Shown here one piece after another: positions 6,117-11,799 of a stretch of 11,799 nucleotides of DNA (position 1 is the stretch's first letter; the number at the start of each line of letters is the position of its first letter). The notes beneath the pieces were generated by a model. It saw nothing but the letters and a program-made list of their open reading frames with translations. It did no database searches and was not told where the DNA came from. Origin of the DNA: CAZVEE01 sp964625525 (GTDB lineage: Bacteria; Pseudomonadota; Alphaproteobacteria; JAJFIK01). Location: NCBI GenBank assembly GCA_964625525.1, contig CAZVEE010000102.1, forward strand, positions 1-11,799, in the 5' to 3' direction. Made by a program: the position numbers and the translations under genes.

Positions 6117-7607
6117 ATGGCAGTGACAGATCCCGGATTTCGGCCCGGTTTTCAGTTTGATAACAGCTATGGCCGCCTACCAGAGCGGTTCTATGCCCGC
6201 CTTGCGCCGAGCCCCGCTTCCGCGCCGTCGCTGATTAAACTCAACACCGGTCTGGCCACCCAACTGGGCCTCGACCCAGAGGCCCTGGCTACGGCGGAGG
6301 GGGTGGCGCTATTGGCGGGCAATCGCCTCCCGGTGGGCGCGGATCCGCTCGCCATGGCCTATGCCGGCCACCAGTTCGGGCAGTTCGTGCCGCAATTGGG
6401 CGATGGCCGGGCGGTCCTTCTGGGAGAGGTTCTCGACCCCAAGGGGCGGCGCTGGGATGTGCAGCTCAAGGGCGCTGGCCGCACGCCGTTTTCGCGCAGT
6501 GGCGATGGGCGCGCGGCGCTTGGCCCCGTGTTGCGCGAATACATCGTCAGCGAGGCCATGCAGGCCCTGGGCGTGCCCACGACCCGGGCGTTGGCCGCTG
6601 TGCTCACCGGAGACGTGGTGTTTCGCGATGCGGTGCTGCCGGGGGCCGTGCTCACGCGCGTCGCCGCCAGCCACATCCGTGTGGGAACGTTCCAGTATTT
6701 TGCGGCCCGCCGCGATCAGGACGCGCTGCGTGCCCTCACCAACCATGTTATGGCCCGCCACGATTCGGGCGCGACGCAGAGCGATTGTCCACCGCTTGCC
6801 ATGCTGGAGGCGGTTATGGATCGCCAGGCGGCGCTTATAGCCCAATGGATGGGTGTGGGCTTCATTCATGGCGTGATGAACACGGATAATATGACCCTCT
6901 CGGGGGAGACCATCGATTATGGTCCCTGTGCCTTCATGGACACATTTCATCCCAATACGGTGTTCAGTTCCATCGACCAGCACGGCCGGTATGCCTACAG
7001 CAATCAGCCAGTGATTGCCCATTGGAATTTGGCGCGGCTCGCGGAGACTCTCCTGTTGCAGATCGATGCGGATGGGGACAAGGCCGTGGAGCGCGTCGGT
7101 CCGGTCATTAATACGTTTACAGATCGCTTTCAAACGGCCTGGGCTGCTGTCATGCGGCGCAAACTTGGGCTTTTGTCGGAAGACCCGGGGGATGCGGCTC
7201 TGGCCAAAGACCTTCTCGACCTCATGCAGAAGGTCGAGGCGGACTACACGCTGACCTTCCGGGCCCTTGCCGGCGTGGTGGACCCCACATGCGCTTGGCC
7301 CGGGCCACAGGATCAGGCCACGGCTTTCGCCCCATGGCTGGAGCGATGGCGCGCACGCAGCGCTCGGGACGATGGTCCGCCGGCTGAGCAGGCGGCACGG
7401 CTGCGGGCGGCTAATCCAGACCGTATTCCGCGCAATCATCGGGTTGAGCAGGCCCTAGCCGCGGCAACGGATGATGGCGACTTCGCGCCCTTCGAGCGGC
7501 TTCTTGCGGCGCTCGCCCATCCCTTTGACGACGATCCGGCTTTTGCCGAGTATCGCGATCCGCCGGCACCGGAGGAACGCGTGCTGCGGACCTTCTGCGG
7601 CACCTGA
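6117..7607 (+). CDS. selO: SelO/YdiU protein adenylyltransferase (pseudokinase)
   Basis: A 496-residue member of the SelO (YdiU, UPF0061) family, about the usual length. SelO has a kinase fold that binds ATP upside down and transfers AMP to Ser, Thr or Tyr of target proteins, many of them redox enzymes (established for E. coli and yeast SelO). Visible conserved blocks are AYAGHQFGQFVPQLGDGRAV (81-100), DVQLKGAGRTPFSRSGDGR (114-132), ASHIRVGTFQYF (184-195), HGVMNTDN (251-258) with the catalytic-loop residues, and DYGP (267-270), the DFG-equivalent. The C-terminus ends TFCGT, with C494 at the place of the eukaryotic selenocysteine. I chose the ATG at 6117 (AAGAGG upstream); an in-frame GTG at 6096 with AGGAAA upstream would add seven residues. 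It ends 8 bp before the convergent methyltransferase gene. It is divergent from the superoxide dismutase, which fits a redox-stress role. Confidence 0.94.
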   Translation: MAVTDPGFRPGFQFDNSYGRLPERFYARLAPSPASAPSLIKLNTGLATQLGLDPEALATAEGVALLAGNRLPVGADPLAMAYAGHQFGQFVPQLGDGRAVLLGEVLDPKGRRWDVQLKGAGRTPFSRSGDGRAALGPVLREYIVSEAMQALGVPTTRALAAVLTGDVVFRDAVLPGAVLTRVAASHIRVGTFQYFAARRDQDALRALTNHVMARHDSGATQSDCPPLAMLEAVMDRQAALIAQWMGVGFIHGVMNTDNMTLSGETIDYGPCAFMDTFHPNTVFSSIDQHGRYAYSNQPVIAHWNLARLAETLLLQIDADGDKAVERVGPVINTFTDRFQTAWAAVMRRKLGLLSEDPGDAALAKDLLDLMQKVEADYTLTFRALAGVVDPTCAWPGPQDQATAFAPWLERWRARSARDDGPPAEQAARLRAANPDRIPRNHRVEQALAAATDDGDFAPFERLLAALAHPFDDDPAFAEYRDPPAPEERVLRTFCGT

Positions 7608-7615
7608 GACAAGCG

Positions 7616-8125
7616 TTATGGCGTGTCCGGATCCTTGGCGGTGATTTCCGCCAGGGCGCGGTTCTCCGCGCGGATCCGAATCGCCAGGACCACCGCATGG
7701 GCCAGCGAGAAGGCCAGCGCTATCCATGGGGCACCCAGCGCCAGCGGAACCACGGCGATCTCGCCCACCACCAGTACATAGTTCGGGTGCTTCATGAACC
7801 GATAGGGGCCGCGGCGCACCAAGGGCTCATTCAAGATGATGATTCGTGTGGTCCAGCGATCGCCCAAGCTCACCAGAATCCAGATCCGGAACACCTGTAA
7901 TGCGGCGAAAACGCCCGTCCAGAGCGGATCCAGTACCCCGTTCCAGCCCAGCCACCACATCACCGCGAGCCAGAAGGCGTGAAAGCTCACCATCAGCGGA
8001 TAATGCTCCGCCCCCCGCTCATAGGCGCCACGGGCGAGCAGCCGATTGGTGTTGCGCTGGGCGATCACCAATTCCACCAGTCGCTGTAAGGTCAGAAATC
8101 CCAGCAGCCAGAATGCGGATATCAC
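7616..8125 (-). CDS. ICMT-family methyltransferase (polyketide O-methyltransferase)
   Basis: A 169-residue integral membrane protein of the isoprenylcysteine carboxyl methyltransferase family. It starts with GTG at 8125, preceded by GGGAGGT at 8136-8130, only 12 nt after the stop of the polyketide synthase gene, so the two are surely co-translated or coupled. Hydrophobic segments lie near 3-21, 43-63, 67-88 and 118-150. The SAM-binding signature is complete: LGDRWTTRI (88-95 region), PLVRRGPYRFMKHPNY (101-116) and RIRAENRAL (150-158). True prenylated-protein substrates are not expected in bacteria. Relatives next to type III polyketide synthases (SrsB of Streptomyces griseus, BpsB of Bacillus subtilis) O-methylate alkylresorcinols or alkylpyrones. 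By family and context I infer O-methylation of the product of the adjacent synthase at the inner membrane. Confidence 0.88.
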   Translation of the reverse strand: MISAFWLLGFLTLQRLVELVIAQRNTNRLLARGAYERGAEHYPLMVSFHAFWLAVMWWLGWNGVLDPLWTGVFAALQVFRIWILVSLGDRWTTRIIILNEPLVRRGPYRFMKHPNYVLVVGEIAVVPLALGAPWIALAFSLAHAVVLAIRIRAENRALAEITAKDPDTP

Positions 8126-8129
8126 GGTG

Positions 8130-8136
8130 ACCTCCC
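8130..8136 (-). promoter_or_regulatory. Ribosome binding site fixing a GTG start
   Basis: GGGAGGT on the minus strand lies 4 nt before the GTG at 8125 and directly after the upstream TAA (8140-8138). It is a near-perfect Shine-Dalgarno sequence and supports the GTG as the real start of the methyltransferase. Its closeness to the previous stop suggests translational coupling. Confidence 0.7.
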
Positions 8137-8137
8137 G

Positions 8138-9220
8138 TTAAGTGTCGAATGACAGTGGCAACATGGAGGCTGTGAATCCTGGTCCCAGGGCCGCCATCAC
8201 CATGGTGCCGTGCGGATTTTCCGCCAGCACCCGCTCCAGCACGAACAAAACGGTGGGAGCGGACATATTGCCATAATCGCGCAACACCGTCCGCTCATGG
8301 CTGAGAATGCCGGGTGTCAGATTAAGGGTCGTCTCGATCGCCTCGACCACTTTTGCCCCGCCCGGATGACACACGAGGCGCGTGACGTCGGCCGGGTCCA
8401 CGGCCATGGCCGCCAAACCGGCCGCCACCGCGTGGGCGAAATGGGTTTCCACAAAGGGCGGAATAGAGCGATCGAAAATCACGCCGAAGCCGGTGGCATC
8501 CACGTCCCAACCCATAATCTGAAGCGTGTCTGGCCACAGATATTCCGTACCATTGCCTAACGACGGAAGGCCAGTCTTGGGAGTGCCGACTGTGCTCAGG
8601 CACGCCGCCGCCGCGCCGTCGCCGAATAGCACTGTGGCGATGATATCGGCCTTGCGCAAGCGGTCTTCCCGGAAGTTCAGCGTACATGTTTCTACACAAA
8701 CGAGCAGCACGCGGCTGCCAGGTGCTGCCGCCGCCAGGCGCCGGGCAATGGCGAGCCCACTGACCCCGCCGGCACACCCTAAACCGAAAACCGGCACTCG
8801 GTGCACGTCCCGCCGGAAGCCCATTTGCGTGAATGCGCGGGCCTCTAGGGTTGGGGTCGCGATGCCGGTGGACGAGATCGTCACCACCGTATCCACGTCT
8901 TCTGCGCGCCATCCCGCATGGGCGAGAGCCTGATTGGCTGCGTCCATGAACAGCGCCGTGGCGCCCTCCAGATACCGCTCGGTGCGATCGGGCCAGGTCT
9001 TTGGTGTCTCGAACCAGTCCAGGGGGCATACGGAGTACCGTCGCTCGACACCGGAACTGGTGAAAGTGCGCGCCAGGCGCTGAAACTCCGGATAGCGTTT
9101 GCCTAGGATGCGGGCCGCGACTGTCTCCACCACGGTTTGGGGCAAAATATGCGGCGGCACGGCAGTGCCGAGGCCGGCCAAGTGAACAGGGGCGCCGTCG
9201 GAGGCACGATCAGGCCGCAT
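8138..9220 (-). CDS. Type III polyketide synthase (chalcone/alkylresorcinol synthase-like)
   Basis: A 360-residue homodimer-type ketosynthase that extends an acyl starter with malonyl-CoA without an acyl carrier protein and cyclises it to a resorcinol, phloroglucinol or pyrone. The catalytic triad is intact: C149 in GLGCAGG, H285 in VCHPGG and N318 in YGNMSAP. STGIATPTLEAR (117-128), LFGDGAAA (198-205), MGWDVDATGFGVIF (236-249) and ALGPGFT (344-350) are further family landmarks, and the length is typical. I chose the ATG at 9220 because GGAGAG (9230-9225) sits just before it. In-frame ATGs at 9238 and 9313 are possible; the latter overlaps the stop of the transporter gene as ATGA and would add 31 residues. 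The gene follows the MMPL transporter and precedes the ICMT methyltransferase. Starter and ring type cannot be read from sequence, but the context favours a long-chain alkyl product. Confidence 0.92.
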   Translation of the reverse strand: MRPDRASDGAPVHLAGLGTAVPPHILPQTVVETVAARILGKRYPEFQRLARTFTSSGVERRYSVCPLDWFETPKTWPDRTERYLEGATALFMDAANQALAHAGWRAEDVDTVVTISSTGIATPTLEARAFTQMGFRRDVHRVPVFGLGCAGGVSGLAIARRLAAAAPGSRVLLVCVETCTLNFREDRLRKADIIATVLFGDGAAAACLSTVGTPKTGLPSLGNGTEYLWPDTLQIMGWDVDATGFGVIFDRSIPPFVETHFAHAVAAGLAAMAVDPADVTRLVCHPGGAKVVEAIETTLNLTPGILSHERTVLRDYGNMSAPTVLFVLERVLAENPHGTMVMAALGPGFTASMLPLSFDT

Positions 9221-9224
9221 GGAA

Positions 9225-9230
9225 CTCTCC
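9225..9230 (-). promoter_or_regulatory. Ribosome binding site deciding the synthase start
   Basis: GGAGAG on the minus strand, followed by TTCC and ATG at 9220. The ATG at 9238 has no comparable site, and the one at 9313 has GGAGGG about 14 nt away, which is too far. This favours the 360-residue form of the polyketide synthase. Confidence 0.55.
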
Positions 9231-9309
9231 GGTGTCATGGTCGTCAAAGAAAACGATGGTGTCGCATTTCCACATTGCCCGGCCAGCTTCAGGGGCAAGG
9301 GCGATGGCG

Positions 9310-11664
9310 TCATTGTGATGCATGGCCACCCTCCCGGCGCCGCGCCTGGCCTCGCAGTGGGCCCAGGCGCGCAGCCAGGCTCAAGAGGGCGGGCAGGGCG
9401 ATTACATCGGTGAGCAGGGCGATGCCGATCGTGGCGATGGCAAACCCGGCAAAGACCGAAATGCCGGGTGACCAACTCCATAGGGCCGGCGCCAACCCCA
9501 AGGTCAACACGAGGGTCGTGGCGATCAGCACAGGTCCCACTTCCCGCATGGTACGGACAATAGCGATGCGCGGCACGCGCACTTCGCAATGGGCCCAGAA
9601 ACAATTCGCCATATGCACTGTGTCATCCACGGCAATGCCCAGCGCGATGGTCATGGCCAGGACGCTCGCCATTTGCAAGGGCAGCCCCGCTCCATACAGG
9701 AGAGCCCCGATCATCAGCACCGGTAGAACATTGGGCAGCAGCATGACCCAGAAGACGCGCACCGACCGGAACGCAAGTGCCGCCAGGGCCGCCGCGCCGA
9801 ACGCGGCTGCCGCGAGGCTCAGACTCAGTCGGGTGATGATCTGTGGTCCACTGCGTGCCGCCAGCACGGCAAAGCCTGTGGCCGTGCCGCTCAGGTCTTG
9901 CTCTAGGGCCGTCCCCACAGCCGCTTCCAGCCGCCCGGCCATAGCGGTCATGGCCGCGTCCTCTGCCGTCGTTACGCGCACCATCAGGGCTGGTGTCACC
10001 TCGTCGCGCGACATCAATGTGTGGCGCAGGCTCTCCGGGCTGGCATCCAGCACCCGCTCCAGGCGGGCTGGCGTGAGAAACCGGTCTGTCTGCTCCAGCC
10101 ATCGCAGCACTGTCCACAATGATGTTACGGGTTGATCCGGAAAAGCTGCCTCTGCCGCTTCATGAGCACGGCGCAGATCTGTCAGCACGGTCGGGTCGGG
10201 CGTGTCGCGGTCAAGACGGATGGGCAGGGGGAGGTGCAGGCTCTGGGCGCCGCCGAAATCCTGGTCCAACCGGTCAATCACGTCATATGTCGGCGAGCCT
10301 TGTGGCACTTCGTCAAACACGGAAAATCCAGGCGCCACTTGCAAAAACGCATAGGCCGTGGCCAGGGTCACCGCGCCGGCACTCACCGCTACGACCCAGC
10401 GCCGTGTATCGATCACCCGTCCGATCCAGGACGATACGCCTTCAAGTGCCTTTGCCAGCCACCATTGCCCCCGCATGGGTGGCACGGGGCGCCATCCCAA
10501 CTGCAGGGCGGCCCAGATTGTCACCGGATGCAAAACCAGTGCGGCAATCAAGACGCCGAAAACGCCGCCCGCCCCGATCATCCCGAACTCGATAATCGCT
10601 TCGGAGCCCGACAGCCAAAAGGTCAGAAAGGCCAGCATGGTGGTCAAGGTGGATAAGGCGACCGCCGGCCCCACATGCAGCAGGGTCTGGCGCAAGGCGC
10701 TGAAATGATAGGCCTGGGCATGCAAGTCCCGCCGCGCGGCGTAGACCAGATGCACACTGTTGGCAAAGGCGAGTGCCAGCACCAGCAGTGGCAGATTGTT
10801 GATCAGCGTCGTCATGGCGATGCCAAACCAGCCGAACACGCCGTAAATCCACAGGATCGACAACACCGGCATCACCGCCACGACCACCGCATCGCTCACC
10901 CGCCCGAGCAGCAGCACGCCCAGCAGAAACCCGACGCTTAACCCTCCGGCCAGCAACAACGGCTGCTCATAGCGCATCTTATCGACGATCTGGGTGCGCA
11001 CGATGGGAAGCCCGGTCAGGGCTGTCTCCAGACCGGGCGGGGCCCGTGCCGTGGTTCGCTCCACCGCGCCGCGCAAGGCGGCAACCGCGTCCAGGATGTC
11101 ACGGTCCGGATCGGGCCGCAGGATCACGGCGGCGGCCGTCAGGTCGCGGGTCAGCAACAGCCCGTCATTCAACGGATGGCGCGCCAGTTCCGCCCGTGTT
11201 AACGGCGGCGGCGGTGTGACCGCTTCGGGCTCTGGCGCGTCGATGGGGTGGCCGTCTGCATCGAAATCGGGGAAGGTGTCAAAAAGGTCCGTATCCGACG
11301 GGCCGGCGGCCGTCTCGGTCTCCTGAAGCGCGAAAATGGAGGTCACGCCCGCAATGGCCGGATCGGCCTTCAGATGGACCGTCAGGTCCTCCAGCGCCGC
11401 CCAATGGTCATCACGCGTCAGGTCTCCCGTCACCAGCAGCAGCGCCGTGTCCACCCCATCGACGAACCGCGCCTGAAAGGCTGCATAGGTGTTGTAGGTC
11501 TTGCTGTCGGCCCGAAACAAGGCCGCTGCATCATCCGTAAACCGCATATGCGGAACACCCAGCGCCGCAGCCAGGCTCACCACCAGCACCAGTACGAAGG
11601 CGAGGCGCGGATGCGCAATCACCGGCAGGGCCAGGCGTTCCAGCCCGAATCCAATCGATCCCAT
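9310..11664 (-). CDS. MMPL/RND-family lipid transporter
   Basis: A 784-residue inner-membrane transporter of the RND superfamily, HAE3/MMPL type, which uses the proton gradient to move lipids or hydrophobic molecules. The two-fold repeat is clear. Helix 1 is at about 21-37, followed by a large periplasmic loop (about 40-230) and helices 2-6 (about 235-385). Helix 7 (about 423-443) is followed by a second loop (about 445-610) and helices 8-12 (about 612-765). The second half carries the proton-relay motif GIAVDDTVHMANCFW (676-690; D680, D681, H684). The first half has ALAFANSVHLVYA (297-309) at the same place, with Asn for Asp. A run of Pro and acidic residues (about 132-154) interrupts the first loop. 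At 784 residues it is in the normal range and needs no separate fusion protein. The stop overlaps an ATG in the frame of the synthase. The context suggests export of the polyketide lipid; substrate unproven. Confidence 0.88.
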   Translation of the reverse strand: MGSIGFGLERLALPVIAHPRLAFVLVLVVSLAAALGVPHMRFTDDAAALFRADSKTYNTYAAFQARFVDGVDTALLLVTGDLTRDDHWAALEDLTVHLKADPAIAGVTSIFALQETETAAGPSDTDLFDTFPDFDADGHPIDAPEPEAVTPPPPLTRAELARHPLNDGLLLTRDLTAAAVILRPDPDRDILDAVAALRGAVERTTARAPPGLETALTGLPIVRTQIVDKMRYEQPLLLAGGLSVGFLLGVLLLGRVSDAVVVAVMPVLSILWIYGVFGWFGIAMTTLINNLPLLVLALAFANSVHLVYAARRDLHAQAYHFSALRQTLLHVGPAVALSTLTTMLAFLTFWLSGSEAIIEFGMIGAGGVFGVLIAALVLHPVTIWAALQLGWRPVPPMRGQWWLAKALEGVSSWIGRVIDTRRWVVAVSAGAVTLATAYAFLQVAPGFSVFDEVPQGSPTYDVIDRLDQDFGGAQSLHLPLPIRLDRDTPDPTVLTDLRRAHEAAEAAFPDQPVTSLWTVLRWLEQTDRFLTPARLERVLDASPESLRHTLMSRDEVTPALMVRVTTAEDAAMTAMAGRLEAAVGTALEQDLSGTATGFAVLAARSGPQIITRLSLSLAAAAFGAAALAALAFRSVRVFWVMLLPNVLPVLMIGALLYGAGLPLQMASVLAMTIALGIAVDDTVHMANCFWAHCEVRVPRIAIVRTMREVGPVLIATTLVLTLGLAPALWSWSPGISVFAGFAIATIGIALLTDVIALPALLSLAARLGPLRGQARRREGGHASQ

Positions 11665-11718
11665 GACGTGCGACTTTCCCGCGCCTGAGAGCCCAGCGCC
11701 CTCAAGTCCCGCGTCAGC

Positions 11719-11799
11719 CTACAGGAATTGCTCGGCCTGCGGCACCTTTCCGGCCGGCACGATGGGGGATGTGCCTGCTCGGAAAGGGCCCTTTTCTGC
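11719..11799 (-). CDS. C-terminal end of an upstream gene (partial)
   Basis: On the minus strand one frame is open from the window edge for 26 codons and ends at TAG (11721-11719). It reads AEKGPFRAGTSPIVPAGK and then VPQAEQFL. Most codons end in G or C like the genes around it, and the peptide looks like an ordinary soluble C-terminus. The stop is 54 bp before the transporter ATG, which would fit membership in the same operon. I do not recognise the family from so little sequence. A nested hairpin within it (CCTTTCCG 11745-11752 / CGGAAAGG 11780-11787, with an inner GGCAC/GTGCC) raises the alternative that this is a structured leader instead. Confidence 0.4.
   Translation of the reverse strand, partial: AEKGPFRAGTSPIVPAGKVPQAEQFL

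Noticed and set aside
6309..7439. 376-codon open frame on the minus strand opposite selO
   Set aside because: It is antisense to a complete, well-conserved selO; the translation is His/Arg-rich with no motif.
7636..7653. TGGCGG/CCGCCA hairpin just downstream of the selO stop as terminator
   Set aside because: Short stem inside methyltransferase coding sequence with no T-run; expected by chance.
9221..9604. Very long N-terminal extension of the polyketide synthase (488 residues)
   Set aside because: Residues 1-97 of that frame lie inside the transporter coding sequence and are Arg/His/Pro-rich; the 360-residue form has normal length.
9137..10135. 332-codon plus-strand frame opposite the synthase and transporter genes
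   Set aside because: Opposite strand shows intact family motifs; this product is Arg/Ser/Ala-rich low-complexity sequence.
11783..11794. Palindrome AAAGGGCCCTTT at the right edge as operator or terminator
   Set aside because: Self-complementary with no loop, at the window edge and inside a probable coding frame; context is missing.

Overview
The window is GC-rich, densely packed bacterial chromosomal DNA. Its style suggests a proteobacterium, most likely an alphaproteobacterium: an Fe-type superoxide dismutase with a GQAWNH ligand region, a SelO of bacterial Cys type ending in TFCGT, an EthA-like monooxygenase divergent from an AraC regulator, and frequent GTG starts. The taxon is inference. 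I see no rRNA, tRNA, CRISPR array, transposase or phage gene.

Layout, left to right. (1) 1-177, minus: the first 59 codons of a protein that opens directly with a Calx-beta-like fold; the rest lies outside the window. (2) 178-914: about 740 bp with no convincing gene but several short hairpins and one weak terminator-like hairpin. (3) 915-5083: a membrane-anchored serine hydrolase of the beta-lactamase/EstB class (minus), an AraC-type regulator (minus) and, divergent from the regulator, a Baeyer-Villiger-type flavin monooxygenase (plus). The 133-bp divergent gap holds a perfect inverted repeat with 9-bp arms. Monooxygenase, regulator and hydrolase could form a ketone-to-ester-to-alcohol-plus-acid module. 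(4) 5084-5226: a convergent gap holding a 16-bp inverted repeat. (5) 5227-7607: an exported (twin-arginine leader) Fe superoxide dismutase (minus), divergent from a SelO/YdiU protein AMPylase (plus). Both are linked to oxidative stress. (6) 7616-11664, minus: an operon-like set in the order MMPL/RND lipid exporter, type III polyketide synthase, ICMT-family methyltransferase. (7) 11719-11799, minus: probably the last 26 codons of a further upstream gene.

The most interesting system is the set at 7616-11664. Type III polyketide synthases next to ICMT-like methyltransferases are known from Bacillus subtilis bpsA-bpsB and Streptomyces griseus srsA-srsB, which make and O-methylate alkylpyrones or alkylresorcinols. 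Here an MMPL-type transporter precedes them on the same strand, which suggests that a methylated phenolic or pyrone lipid is made and then moved across or out of the inner membrane.
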